From the NCBI GenBank assembly GCA_963780175.1, contig CAWAAT010000001.1, positions 744,001 to 808,000 on the forward strand: a stretch of 64,000 nucleotides of DNA, written 5' to 3'. The notes under the pieces are model-generated. The model did no database searches and had not been told where the DNA came from. It saw only the letters and a program-made list of their open reading frames with translations. The position numbers and the translations under genes were made by a program. Shown here piece by piece: positions 50,164-59,405 of this stretch (position 1 is its first letter; each line of letters starts with the position of its first letter). The stretch comes from Brooklawnia sp963780175 (lineage in GTDB: Bacteria > Actinomycetota > Actinomycetes > Propionibacteriales > Propionibacteriaceae).

Positions 50164-51945
50164 CTAACCGCGGATCTCGGCCAGCACTTCCTCAACGGCT
50201 TCGGCCACCAACACCTGGCGAGCCGCGCCCGACTTCCGGTCGCGGATCTCCACCCTGCCGTCGGCCAACAGCCGTCCCACCACCACCGATGTCGGCATGC
50301 CCAGCAGTTCCGCGTCGGCGAACTTGACCCCGGGGCTGGCCAAGCGGTCGTCCAGCAACACCGACACTCCCCGGGCTGACAACTCCGCGGCCAACTGCTC
50401 GGCAGCGGCGGCGATCTGGTCACCCTTGCCCGCCGACAGCACCTCGACGTCGTGCGGCGCCAGTGCTCGTGGCCAGCACAGACCCTTCTCGTCGCAGGTC
50501 GACTCGGCCACCGCTGCCACGGCTCGCGAGACGCCGATGCCGTAGCTGCCCATCGTGACGGTCTGCAGCTTGCCGTTGGCGTCCAGCACCTTCAGGCCCA
50601 GCGCCTCGGCGTACTTGGTACCCAGCTGGAAGATGTGGCCCATCTCGATGCCTCTGGCGAGGCTGAGCGGGCCGGAGCCGTCCGGCGACTGGTCTCCCGC
50701 ACGAATGTCGGCCACGTCGAGGTACCCGTCGGGGGTGAAGTCGCGACCGACCACCAGATCGGCGACGTGCTTGCCGGCGACGTCGGCACCGGTGAGCCAT
50801 CGGGTGCCGGGCACCACTTCCGGGTCGACCAGGTAGCGCACGCGCCCGGCTGCGGGCTCCTCGCCGGGAGCAAGGGGCCCCTGACCAAGTGCCCCGGGCC
50901 CGATGTACCCCTTAGCCAACTGGGGCAGAGTCGCGAAGTCGTCCTCGGTGAAGACCTCCGCGCTCGCCGGTGACACGGCCGCATCGAGCCGCTTCATGTC
51001 GACCTCGCGGTCACCTGGCAGGCCGACAGCCAACGCCTCGGATCGCCCATCGGGATAGCTGAGCTTGAACACGATGTTCTTGAGGGTGTCGCTGGCCCGC
51101 CAAGGGCGGTCCGCGCGCGGGAACAGCGCGTTGGCCTGGGCGACCAGGGTGTCGATGGTGGGGGCATCGGGCGTGTCGTGAACCACCGCGGCGGGCGCCG
51201 AGGACGCGTCCTGAGCGGGTGCCAGCGGACGCTGGACAGCCTCCACATTGGCCGCGAAACCCCCGGCGGATCGCACGAAGGTGTCCTCCCCGTTCTCGGC
51301 GATGGCCAGGAACTCCTCGGACGCCGACCCGCCCATGGCGCCAGAATGCGCCTGCACGATGACGTAGTCGAAGCCCAACCGGTCGAAGATGCGGATGTAG
51401 GCCGCCCGGTGGGCCTGGTAGGACGCGTCCAGTCCGGCCTTGTCGAGGTCGAAGGAGTAGGAGTCCTTCATGATGAACTCCCGGCCACGCAGCAGGCCGG
51501 CCCGCGGACGGGCCTCGTCCCGGTACTTGGTCTGGATCTGGTAGAGACTCAGCGGAAGATCCTTGTAGGAGCTGCACTGGTCCTTCACCATGAGGGTGAA
51601 CATCTCCTCGTGGGTGGGTCCGAGCAACATGTCGGCACCCTTGCGGTCCACCAGCCGGAACAGGTTGTCACCGTACTCGGTCCACCGGTTGGACGCCTCG
51701 TACGGCTCACGCGGCAACAACGCCGGGAAGCTCACCTCCTGGGCCCCCATGGCGTTCATCTCCTCGCGCACGATCTGCTCCACCTTGTGCAGCACCGCCA
51801 GCCCGAGCGGCAACCAGGAGTAAATGCCCGGGGCGACGCGTCGGATGTAGCCGGCCCTGACCAGCCAGCGGTGGCTGGGCACTTCGGCATCGGCCGGGTC
51901 CTCGCGCAGGGTTCGCACGAACAGCTGGCTCAAACGGGTGATCAC
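50164..51945 (-). CDS. proS: Prolyl-tRNA synthetase
   Basis: 593-aa class II synthetase of the bacterial type with an editing insertion (about 225-390) between motifs 2 and 3. Motif 1 region GLAVLHKVEQIVREEMNAMG, motif 2 TKYRDEARPRAGLLRGREFI, motif 3 MGSYGIGVSRAVAAVAE, then an anticodon-binding C-terminal domain. GTG start with AAGGAG 5 nt upstream. Length is normal for the family. Confidence 0.97.
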   Translation of the reverse strand: MITRLSQLFVRTLREDPADAEVPSHRWLVRAGYIRRVAPGIYSWLPLGLAVLHKVEQIVREEMNAMGAQEVSFPALLPREPYEASNRWTEYGDNLFRLVDRKGADMLLGPTHEEMFTLMVKDQCSSYKDLPLSLYQIQTKYRDEARPRAGLLRGREFIMKDSYSFDLDKAGLDASYQAHRAAYIRIFDRLGFDYVIVQAHSGAMGGSASEEFLAIAENGEDTFVRSAGGFAANVEAVQRPLAPAQDASSAPAAVVHDTPDAPTIDTLVAQANALFPRADRPWRASDTLKNIVFKLSYPDGRSEALAVGLPGDREVDMKRLDAAVSPASAEVFTEDDFATLPQLAKGYIGPGALGQGPLAPGEEPAAGRVRYLVDPEVVPGTRWLTGADVAGKHVADLVVGRDFTPDGYLDVADIRAGDQSPDGSGPLSLARGIEMGHIFQLGTKYAEALGLKVLDANGKLQTVTMGSYGIGVSRAVAAVAESTCDEKGLCWPRALAPHDVEVLSAGKGDQIAAAAEQLAAELSARGVSVLLDDRLASPGVKFADAELLGMPTSVVVGRLLADGRVEIRDRKSGAARQVLVAEAVEEVLAEIRG

Positions 51946-52104
51946 GGGCTCTCCTTGGTTCGCTTGCTGGGGTCAAGGCTAGCGGCCGGCCACGACGGGT
52001 CGCGCCAGGCCACTCCCGGGGTTCGGACGCGGTCCGCCCGGCGGCCGACGGGTCCGTAACGTGTCTGCAGAACACCTCTCCACCGGCAGGAGGCGCGAAC
52101 CAGC

Positions 52105-53046
52105 GTGCGTGACGCACCAGAGGGGCACCAAGCCGGCCACGATCCCGGGCAGCCCGCGACCGGGAGAACGGCGTTCGATGCGCTGCCGGCAGGCTTGTTC
52201 GTCCTCACCGCGGCGGTGCTCTGGGGCACTCTGGGCATCTTCGCCAAACACGCCCAGTCGAACGGCGCGCAGCCCCTCGAGATCGCCTTCTGGCGAGCGG
52301 CGCTGGGTGGGGCGTTGTTCGCGACCCAGGCGCGGTTGAGCCACCTTCGCCTGCCGACGGGACGTGATCTCTGGCTCACCGTGGTCTTCGGCCTGGTCTC
52401 GGTGAGTGTCTTCTACGGCTCCTACCAACTGGCCGTCCGCGAGGGCGGAGCGAGCCTGTCAGCTGTGCTGCTGTACACCGCACCGGCCTTTGTTGCGCTG
52501 ATGGGATGGGGTCTGCTGAAGGAGCGGTTGACCTCACTCGACGTGGTGGCCGTCGTGACCACCCTGCTGGGGGTGTCGCTGATCAGTCTGGGAGGCGGTC
52601 GGGGCATCAATCCGTCGGGGGCCGCGGTCGGGCTGGGCCTCACCGCCGGCATCACGTACGCGCTGTACTACATTTTCGGCAAGGTGATGTTCACCCGGTA
52701 CTCCCCCGCTGCCGTCTACGCCTTCGCGCTGCCGGTCGGCGCGCTGGGACTGCTGCCGTTCGCGGAGTTCTCGACCCTGTCAGCCCAGGCCTGGGCGAGC
52801 ATCATCGCCGTGGCGGTCGGCTGCACCTGGCTGGCCTATCTGGCGCACGGCGCCGGTCTGCGCCGAATGCCCGCCACCCGGGCGGCAGTGATCTCGACCC
52901 TCGAACCAGTGGTGGCGATGCTGCTGGCCACCGTGTTCTTCGGCGAGTTCCTCGGCCCGGTTGCCTTGGTCGGGGCAATCCTGGTGGTGGGCGCCGCGCT
53001 GGCGCTGAGTCTGCGGACGCGTCCCGACCGCCCGTTGGCGAACTAG
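52105..53046 (+). CDS. EamA/DMT family transporter
   Basis: 313-aa drug/metabolite transporter with ten predicted membrane helices in two EamA repeats; the first starts GLFVLTAAVLWGTLGIFAK and the second PSGAAVGLGLTAGITYALYY. Loop motifs such as RLPTGRDLW and RMPATRAAVISTLEPVVA are typical. Likely an exporter of amino acids or metabolites; substrate unknown. GTG start with AGGAGG 12 nt upstream. Divergent from proS; its stop overlaps the AIM24 gene by 4 bp, tail to tail. Confidence 0.88.
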   Translation: MRDAPEGHQAGHDPGQPATGRTAFDALPAGLFVLTAAVLWGTLGIFAKHAQSNGAQPLEIAFWRAALGGALFATQARLSHLRLPTGRDLWLTVVFGLVSVSVFYGSYQLAVREGGASLSAVLLYTAPAFVALMGWGLLKERLTSLDVVAVVTTLLGVSLISLGGGRGINPSGAAVGLGLTAGITYALYYIFGKVMFTRYSPAAVYAFALPVGALGLLPFAEFSTLSAQAWASIIAVAVGCTWLAYLAHGAGLRRMPATRAAVISTLEPVVAMLLATVFFGEFLGPVALVGAILVVGAALALSLRTRPDRPLAN

Positions 53047-53726
53047 CCGGACGACGGGACCAACCCGCGAATATAGGCCGCGAAGGCAGCGGGGTTGCGC
53101 GACTGCAGCAGGACGCGGCCGGGGCCGAAGAAGTCGAAGACGAACCCTTCCCCGGATTTCACGGTCTTCCAGAGCTGGCCGCCAGCGGCCTGACGCAACT
53201 GGAAGGTCATGCCCAGGTCGTAGGCCACCACATGACCCGAGTCGATGACTACCTGTTCTCCGGGTTGCAGGTCCATGGCCTCCAGCGCACCGTAGACGCT
53301 CAGGACGACCGTGCCCTGTCCCCGGGCCTGCAGGCCGAAGCCACCTTCGCCCCCGAAGAGGTTCTGGGCGCCGCCCCACTTGGAGTCGGTCGTGACGCCG
53401 TGCGAGTTGGCCAGCCAGCAGCCGCGGGTGATGAAGAAGGGGCGCTGGGGCGCGATCTCGAGGGGAATGATGTCGCCTGGCAACACGCCGGCGATGTCGA
53501 CCCAGCCGCCCTGAGGTGGCGCGGTCATGGTGGTGACGAAAAAGCTTTCGCCGCTGAGGACCGAACGCTTCAGGCCGGCGATCAGCCCGCCCTCCATCTT
53601 CGCATCCACCTGCATGCCGGGGCTGTGGGCCATCAAGGCCCCGCTCTGCACTTTGATGGGTTCGTTGGGCTGAAGAAAGAGACGGGCCACAGCAAAGGAT
53701 GGGTTGTGGCGCAGATGGGTTTCCAT
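53043..53726 (-). CDS. AIM24/TIGR00266 family protein
   Basis: 227-aa beta-rich protein of the AIM24 family: VQSGALMAHSPGMQVDAKM near the start, then GDIIPLEIAPQRPFFITRGCW, GEGGFGLQARGQGTVVLSVYG and VKSGEGFVFDFFGPGRVLLQ. Yeast Aim24 is mitochondrial; bacterial functions are unknown. No signal peptide. A CACACT lies 6 nt before the ATG as a weak leaderless -10. Confidence 0.85.
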   Translation of the reverse strand: METHLRHNPSFAVARLFLQPNEPIKVQSGALMAHSPGMQVDAKMEGGLIAGLKRSVLSGESFFVTTMTAPPQGGWVDIAGVLPGDIIPLEIAPQRPFFITRGCWLANSHGVTTDSKWGGAQNLFGGEGGFGLQARGQGTVVLSVYGALEAMDLQPGEQVVIDSGHVVAYDLGMTFQLRQAAGGQLWKTVKSGEGFVFDFFGPGRVLLQSRNPAAFAAYIRGLVPSSG

Positions 53727-53774
53727 GCCCCCAGTGTGCCCGGACGCAGGGTCATCATGACCCCTGGGCGCCGC

Positions 53775-54611
53775 TCAGTACAGGACGGTGGCCAGCTCGC
53801 CGACGGTCTGGAACCCGATGGACTCGTACAGCCGACGGGCTCGAGTGTTGTAGTCGTTGACGTACAACGACACCACGCCGAAACGCTCCCGGCACAGCCG
53901 CACCACCTGGGCCATCGCGGGCGCAGACATCTTCTTGCCCCGCAGGCCAGGTGCCAGCCAGACGCCCTGCACCTGGCAGTAGGTGCCCCATGCCGAACCC
54001 ACGTCGGCCTTGAACCAGACGTGATCGTCGTGAACCGCGCCGAATGCCCGGCCCAGCTGGATGAGCATCCGAACGTAGCGCTGGTAGCTGTTGGAGGAGT
54101 CCAGCGGGCTCACCCCGACCTCCTCGGTGTACATGGCGATCGCGGCGACCAGGTAGGGCTCGTAATCAGCCGCAGTCACCCGGCGTACCCGCGGGTCACT
54201 GGCCGTCGCCGGGTCTGAGTCGATCATCATCAGGGGTTGGTGCGCCCTGATGTCTCGTGAGGCGATCCAGCTGCTGCCCCAGCGTCCGCACAGCTCCCGG
54301 TGCAACTGCAGCACAGCGCCCGCCGGACCCATGATGGAGGACACCTGACGTCGCGGCCCGATGGCCCGGGCGAACGCCGACAGGGCGTCCGGATGCTCAC
54401 CGATCGGCACCAGATTGGCACCCACATGGCAGGCCGCCACCAGCTCGCCGGCGTCGAAATAGCCGTAGATGGGGCAGCCAAGAAACTCGGGGGCCAACCC
54501 GGAGGTCGCGACCCGGGACGCGACGAACAGGTTCGACACGGGGTCGCGGCGAAGAAGAGCACGCAGCTCGGGCAGGTCGTCCTGGTCGAGGACCCGCAGT
54601 GATCCGCTCAA
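53775..54611 (-). CDS. GNAT acetyltransferase with DUF4081 domain
   Basis: 278-aa protein of the type always found after ispG in actinobacteria: N-terminal DUF4081 (LPELRALLRRDPVSNLFVAS, about 10-110) and a C-terminal GNAT domain with VWLAPGLRGKKMSAPAMAQV as acetyl-CoA loop and SLYVNDYNTRARRLYESIGF. The TTG start at 54611 is inferred from a TTGA overlap with the ispG stop; no other start gives the N-terminal domain without running into ispG. Substrate unknown. Confidence 0.8.
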   Translation of the reverse strand: MSGSLRVLDQDDLPELRALLRRDPVSNLFVASRVATSGLAPEFLGCPIYGYFDAGELVAACHVGANLVPIGEHPDALSAFARAIGPRRQVSSIMGPAGAVLQLHRELCGRWGSSWIASRDIRAHQPLMMIDSDPATASDPRVRRVTAADYEPYLVAAIAMYTEEVGVSPLDSSNSYQRYVRMLIQLGRAFGAVHDDHVWFKADVGSAWGTYCQVQGVWLAPGLRGKKMSAPAMAQVVRLCRERFGVVSLYVNDYNTRARRLYESIGFQTVGELATVLY

Positions 54612-55753
54612 CTCACCGAGACGGCCGGCTGCCCGGACTCCGCGAAGCTGGCCGCCAACTTGTTGGCCTCCGCGATGAGGGTCGGCACGATCTGGTCCTC
54701 GGCAACCGTCGCGATGACCTCGCCCTTGACGAAGATCTGTCCACGCCCGTTGCCGGACGCCACCCCCAGGTCGGCCTCGCGGGCCTCCCCCGGCCCGTTC
54801 ACCACGCAACCCATCACCGCGACCCGGATAGGCACGGTGAAGTCCTTGAGCGCCTCGGTGACATCCTCGGCAAGTTTGTAGACGTCCACCTGGGCGCGTC
54901 CGCAACTGGGGCAACTGACGATCTCGAACTGACGCGGACGCAGGTTCAGCGCCTCAAGGATCTTGATGCCGACCTTGACCTCCTCGACCGGCGGGGCAGA
55001 CAGCGAGACCCGGATGGTGTCGCCAATGCCCTGCGCCAGCAGCGCCCCGAAGGCGGTCGCCGACTTGATCGTCCCCTGGAAGGCCGGGCCCGCCTCCGTG
55101 ACGCCGAGATGCAGCGGGTAGTCGCAGGCCTGCGAGAGTCGTTGGTAGGCCTGCACCATGATGACGGGGTCGTGGTGCTTGACGGAGATGCCGAACTCGC
55201 CGAAGCCGACGTCCTCGAACAGGGCGGCCTCGTTGAGCGCTGACTGCACCAGCGCACCGGCCGGGTCTGACTCGTACATCGCCCGAAGTCGGGGGTCGAG
55301 CGAGCCGGCGTTGACCCCGATCCTGATGCTGGTGCCGTGCTCGGTGGCTGCCTTGGCGATGTCGGCGATCTTGTCGTCGAACGCCTTGATGTTGCCGGGG
55401 TTGACGCGCACCTTCGCGCAACCGGCCTCGATGGCGGCAAACACATAGCGAGGCTGGAAGTGAATGTCGGCGACCACCGGGATGGGCGACTTCGCGGCGA
55501 TGGCCGGCAGCGCGTTGGCGTCGTCCTGGCTGGGCACCGCGACCCGCACGATGTCGCAGCCCGCCGCGGTGAGCTCGGCGATCTGCTGCAGGGTGGCGTT
55601 GATGTTGCTGGTGGGGGTGGTGGTCATGGACTGCACCGTGATGGGCGCGTCGCCACCGATGAAGAGCTTGCCAACCTTGATCTTGCGGGTCGGGCGGCGC
55701 GCGGCCAGCACGGGCGCGGTGGCGGGGATCGGGATGCCGAGATTGATGCTCAT
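54608..55753 (-). CDS. ispG: 4-hydroxy-3-methylbut-2-en-1-yl diphosphate synthase (IspG)
   Basis: 381-aa [4Fe-4S] enzyme converting MEcPP to HMBPP, the sixth of seven reactions from pyruvate and glyceraldehyde 3-phosphate to IPP/DMAPP. TIM-barrel half with VQSMTTTPTSNINATLQQI and VRVNPGNI; cluster cysteines in SCPSCGRAQVD and GCVVNGPGEAREADLGVA. AGGAAG precedes the ATG. Directly follows dxr here; the intramembrane protease gene usually between them is missing. Confidence 0.97.
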   Translation of the reverse strand: MSINLGIPIPATAPVLAARRPTRKIKVGKLFIGGDAPITVQSMTTTPTSNINATLQQIAELTAAGCDIVRVAVPSQDDANALPAIAAKSPIPVVADIHFQPRYVFAAIEAGCAKVRVNPGNIKAFDDKIADIAKAATEHGTSIRIGVNAGSLDPRLRAMYESDPAGALVQSALNEAALFEDVGFGEFGISVKHHDPVIMVQAYQRLSQACDYPLHLGVTEAGPAFQGTIKSATAFGALLAQGIGDTIRVSLSAPPVEEVKVGIKILEALNLRPRQFEIVSCPSCGRAQVDVYKLAEDVTEALKDFTVPIRVAVMGCVVNGPGEAREADLGVASGNGRGQIFVKGEVIATVAEDQIVPTLIAEANKLAASFAESGQPAVSVS

Positions 55754-55826
55754 GGCTCGCTTCCTGGTGAACGGGTGCGTGGACCAGCGTAGTCGCTAAA
55801 GTTCCGAACCCCACGAACCCCGCGGC

Positions 55827-57038
55827 TCACCGGGCGGCCAGCTCGCCTGCCCGGCGCCGCGCCCACGCATCGGCGGCCAGCACCGCCTCCACGGTCAACC
55901 GGTCGTCCGCAACGTGCCCGGCCGGCCCATCTGAGGCGGCCAGGTGCTCATCCAGCACCGTGGCGACCGTGTCAACTATCTCGACGAAGGAGATCCGACC
56001 GGCACAGAACCCGTCCACAGCCACCTCATTCGCGCCGTTGTACACCGCCGGCGCGGTACCGCCTGCCTTGCCGGCACGGCGGGCCAACTCGACGGCGGGG
56101 AAGACCTCGGCGTCCAGAGGCTCGAAGGTCCAGGTCTGCGACGTCGTCCAGTCGACCGGCGCGGCGGCGTCCGGCATTCGGTCGGGCCACCTCAGCGCCA
56201 GGCCGATCGGCAGTTTCATGTCGGGTGGTGACGCCTGCGAGATGAACGCGCCATCGCAATACTCGACGCCGGAGTGAATCATCGACTGCGGGTGGACGAC
56301 GACTCGAATGTCGTCCAGGTCGATGTCGTAGAGCAGCGCCGCCTCGATCAACTCCAATCCCTTGTTGACCAGGGTGGCCGAGTTGATGGTGATCACTCTC
56401 CCCATCTTCCAGGTGGGGTGCGCCATCGCCTGCTCGGGGGTGACGCCGGCAAGCTCCTCCCGTGTCCAACCCCGGAACGGCCCGCCCGAGGCAGTCAGGA
56501 TCAACCGGCGCACCTCACCGCGCTTACCGCTGCGCAGAGACTGTGCGAATGCCGAATGCTCGGAGTCGACGGCGACGATCTGGCCGGGTGCCGCAGCCTG
56601 AGTGACCAGCCGACCGCCGATCACCAAAGACTCCTTGTTGGCCAGCGCCAAGGTGGTGCCGGCTTTGAGCACAGCCAAGGTTGGCAACAACCCCGCCGCC
56701 CCGGTGATCGCGTTCACCACCACATCGGCCTGCATCCCGGCCAGCTCGCTGGCCGCATGTGGCCCGCTGATGACCTCGAACTCGGGCAGTTCCCAGTCGA
56801 CCAGTCCCCGGTCCAGCATCAGGTCTTCGATCTCGTTGCGGAACCCCCGGACTGCGTACTCGTCGGCGATCGCCACCTTCAGTGGCGCGAACTCCAGGAC
56901 CTGCTCGGCAAGCAGCCGAGGGTTGGACCCGTTGGCCGACAACCCGTCGACCATGAACTCACCGCGTCGGGTGCCGATGACCTCGAGGGTCTGAGTGCCG
57001 ATGGAACCCGTTGAACCAAGAATCACCACGCTGCGCAT
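55827..57038 (-). CDS. dxr: 1-deoxy-D-xylulose 5-phosphate reductoisomerase
   Basis: 403-aa NADPH enzyme making MEP, the first committed step of the MEP pathway. NADPH loop VVILGSTGSIGTQTLEVIG; catalytic SEHSAF; flexible-loop TASGGPFRGWTREEL and substrate-site GFISQ-like GAFISQASPPDMKLPI. The ATG at 57038 matches the family start and lies 6 nt after CAGACT; an upstream open frame of 195 codons is non-homologous. Confidence 0.97.
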   Translation of the reverse strand: MRSVVILGSTGSIGTQTLEVIGTRRGEFMVDGLSANGSNPRLLAEQVLEFAPLKVAIADEYAVRGFRNEIEDLMLDRGLVDWELPEFEVISGPHAASELAGMQADVVVNAITGAAGLLPTLAVLKAGTTLALANKESLVIGGRLVTQAAAPGQIVAVDSEHSAFAQSLRSGKRGEVRRLILTASGGPFRGWTREELAGVTPEQAMAHPTWKMGRVITINSATLVNKGLELIEAALLYDIDLDDIRVVVHPQSMIHSGVEYCDGAFISQASPPDMKLPIGLALRWPDRMPDAAAPVDWTTSQTWTFEPLDAEVFPAVELARRAGKAGGTAPAVYNGANEVAVDGFCAGRISFVEIVDTVATVLDEHLAASDGPAGHVADDRLTVEAVLAADAWARRRAGELAAR

Positions 57039-57044
57039 CGCACC

Positions 57045-57050
57045 AGTCTG
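57045..57050 (-). promoter_or_regulatory. -10 element of dxr-ispG (leaderless)
   Basis: CAGACT on the minus strand ends 6 nt before the dxr ATG. Position 1 departs from TANNNT, but the same hexamer precedes rlmN. Confidence 0.4.
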
Positions 57051-57080
57051 GCACGTCGCCACGGTTTGAGCGGCGCAGGT

Positions 57081-57086
57081 TAGGCT
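57081..57086 (+). promoter_or_regulatory. Candidate -10 of the LOG-family gene
   Basis: TAGGCT lies about 48 nt before the ATG at 57135; that gene has its own GAGGAG site, so this would be an ordinary leadered message. Confidence 0.35.
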
Positions 57087-57134
57087 CGACCCCGACCCCG
57101 CGCTGCGCATGACCGACGCAAGATGAGGAGCCCG

Positions 57135-58262
57135 ATGAACACCGCTCACACACCTACCCTCGAGATCGAGACGCTGACCGAATGGGATGCCCACATCGGC
57201 GCCGCTGAGGCCATCGATGGCTGGGTGATGCAGTCGATCGATCTCACCGAACGGGCGGCCGATCTTCTCCGGGTAGATCCTCTGGGCGCCGTCTTCCTGG
57301 GCTGCGACTTTCCCGACGGGATGGGCCCGGAGCTGAAGGAGCGTGGCGCCCTGATCTTCCCGGTGCTGCCTGCGTTGCCCTTCGACCCGTACCGCGCAGC
57401 GCTGTACGGTCCGGCCGAACTCTACGACGCGATCCTCGCTGGTGAGCTCTACTCCGAGACCTTGGACGCTCGCATCTACGGCTGGGCGACGTCTCTGGCA
57501 CAGCCCGCAGACCTGGCCGCCACGCTGGCGATGAGCCTGCACGACCACGCCATCACCGACGCGCTCGAGGAACTCATCGGCGGCGTCCCGCCGGGGCGCA
57601 CCGTGGGCATCATGGGTGGCCACGCCGTACGACGCGGCAGTGACGACTACATTGGTGCGGCCCGACTGGCCTCACAGCTGAGCCTGGCCGGGTTCACCAT
57701 CCTGACCGGCGGCGGTCCGGGGGCGATGGAGGCCGCCAACCTGGGCGCCCATCTGGCCGGCCAGTACGCCGACCTGAGCCACGCCATCGATCACCTCTCC
57801 AGTGCACCCCACTTCGCCGAGGACGTGACGCTCTGGGCGGCCACGGCTTTGGAGGTGCGCTCGCAGACCCACGCCACCGGACGCTCGATCGGTGTACCGA
57901 CCTGGAACTACGGCCACGAGCCCTCCAATGCCTTCGCCACGTCGGTGGCCAAGTTCTTCAGTAACGCCCAGCGTGAGGATCTCCTCCTGCAGCACTGCCA
58001 TGGCGGGATGGTCTACCTGCCCGGGGCGGCCGGCACCGTCCAGGAGATCTTCCAGACCGCCGCTGCCAACTACTACTCGCCAGACCCCGACCAGGTCTGC
58101 CCGATGGTCTTCGTCGGCGTGCAGCACTGGACGCAGACCCTGCCGGTCTGGGGATTGGTGGAGGCCCTCGGTGCCGGCCGGACGATGGGCGCGCGTCTGA
58201 TGCTGGTCGACGACGTCGACGAAGCGGCTGCCTACTTGATTGGCCGCCGAGCCGACTCGTAA
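57135..58262 (+). CDS. LOG family protein (Rossmann-fold nucleotide-binding)
   Basis: 375-aa protein whose C-terminal two thirds match the LOG/lysine-decarboxylase-like fold: VGIMGGHAVRRGSDDYIGAA, TGGGPGAMEAANLGAHLAG and YLPGAAGTVQEIFQTA. The family motif PGGxGTxxE reads PGAAGTVQE here, with the second glycine replaced. LOG enzymes are cytokinin-type phosphoribohydrolases; this long form carries about 140 extra N-terminal residues, and its substrate is unknown. GAGGAG 4 nt upstream fixes the ATG. Ends inside rlmN by 31 bp, convergent. Confidence 0.8.
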   Translation: MNTAHTPTLEIETLTEWDAHIGAAEAIDGWVMQSIDLTERAADLLRVDPLGAVFLGCDFPDGMGPELKERGALIFPVLPALPFDPYRAALYGPAELYDAILAGELYSETLDARIYGWATSLAQPADLAATLAMSLHDHAITDALEELIGGVPPGRTVGIMGGHAVRRGSDDYIGAARLASQLSLAGFTILTGGGPGAMEAANLGAHLAGQYADLSHAIDHLSSAPHFAEDVTLWAATALEVRSQTHATGRSIGVPTWNYGHEPSNAFATSVAKFFSNAQREDLLLQHCHGGMVYLPGAAGTVQEIFQTAAANYYSPDPDQVCPMVFVGVQHWTQTLPVWGLVEALGAGRTMGARLMLVDDVDEAAAYLIGRRADS

Positions 58263-59398
58263 CCGCGGGCCGTGTCCAGATTGGCGGCCAGCTGACCGCA
58301 CGCCCCGTCGATCTCCCGGCCGCGGGTGTCCCTGACAGTCACCGGCACCCCGGCACGTTCCAGGTGGTCGACGAACGCCTTTTCGTCCTCGCGACGCGAC
58401 GCGGTCCATTTGCTGCCGGGGGTCGGGTTGAGCGGGATGAGGTTGACGTGATACCAGCCCCAGTCACCGCGCTGCTTGAGGCGTTTGGCGAGCAGATCCG
58501 CACGCCACGCCTGGTCGTTGATGTCCTTGATGAGGATGTACTCGATGCTGACTCGACGTCGGGTGGCCTGGGCGTAGGCCCAGGCCGCGTCCAGCACCGC
58601 ATCGACGTTGAAGTGCTTGTTGAGCGGCACCAGTTCGTCGCGCAGATCGTCGTCGGGGGCATGCAACGAAACGGCCAGTGTGACCGGCAGGTTCTCGTCG
58701 GCGAGCTCGCGCATTCGGGGAACCATGCCGACTGTCGAGACGGTCAGTCCCCGGGCACCAATGCCGAGTCCGTTCGGAGCGGGCGCGTGGATCTGGCGCA
58801 CCGCCGACATGACGGCTCGATAGTTGGCCATCGGTTCGCCCATCCCCATGAAGACGATGTTGGAGATGTGGCCGGGGCCTCCCGGCAGCTCATCGGCTGC
58901 CAGGCGGCGGGCTGCATCGTGCACCTGCCAGGTGATCTCGGCCGCGGTGAGATTGCGCTGAAGACCCCCCTGGCCGGTGGCGCAGAACGGACAGGCCATT
59001 CCGCACCCCGCCTCGGATGAGATGCAGATGGTGGTGCGCCCGGGGTACCGCATGATGACCGACTCGATGATCGCCCCGTCGAACGCCCGCCAGGCGGTCT
59101 TGACGGTCATGCCGCGATCAGCGCTCTGCTCCTGAACTGGGTGCAGCAGTTCCGGGAAGTAATGCTCGGAGACCTGCTCACGGACAGCCTGCGGAAGGTC
59201 GGTCCACGAGTTCGGGTCGTTGCTCAGCCGGGAGAACCATTGCGTGGAGATCTGCTTGGCACGGTAGGACGGCAGTCCCAACCGGGTGACTTCTTCAACA
59301 CGCTGCTCGGGGTTGAGGTCCATCCAGTGCATCGGTGGTTTGCGCCTGCTGGCGACGAACTTCCCGGTGAGATCGATGGGGGGTGACGAGGTGGCCAT
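58232..59398 (-). CDS. rlmN: 23S rRNA/tRNA adenine-C2 methyltransferase RlmN
   Basis: 388-aa radical-SAM enzyme methylating A2503 of 23S rRNA and A37 of some tRNAs. The cluster motif is CGMACPFCATG; GGPGHISNIVFMGMGEPMAN binds SAM; the catalytic C-terminal cysteine is in REIDGACGQL. The ATG at 59398 gives the usual N-terminus; CAGACT ends 7 nt upstream. Follows cdsA by 30 nt, as usual. Confidence 0.96.
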   Translation of the reverse strand: MATSSPPIDLTGKFVASRRKPPMHWMDLNPEQRVEEVTRLGLPSYRAKQISTQWFSRLSNDPNSWTDLPQAVREQVSEHYFPELLHPVQEQSADRGMTVKTAWRAFDGAIIESVIMRYPGRTTICISSEAGCGMACPFCATGQGGLQRNLTAAEITWQVHDAARRLAADELPGGPGHISNIVFMGMGEPMANYRAVMSAVRQIHAPAPNGLGIGARGLTVSTVGMVPRMRELADENLPVTLAVSLHAPDDDLRDELVPLNKHFNVDAVLDAAWAYAQATRRRVSIEYILIKDINDQAWRADLLAKRLKQRGDWGWYHVNLIPLNPTPGSKWTASRREDEKAFVDHLERAGVPVTVRDTRGREIDGACGQLAANLDTARGYESARRPIK

Positions 59399-59405
59399 GT
59401 GGACG

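Noticed and set aside
51946..52104. Riboswitch or T-box between proS and the DMT exporter
   Set aside because: No specifier loop, T-box sequence or known aptamer core could be recognised; only an ordinary AGGAGG site is visible.
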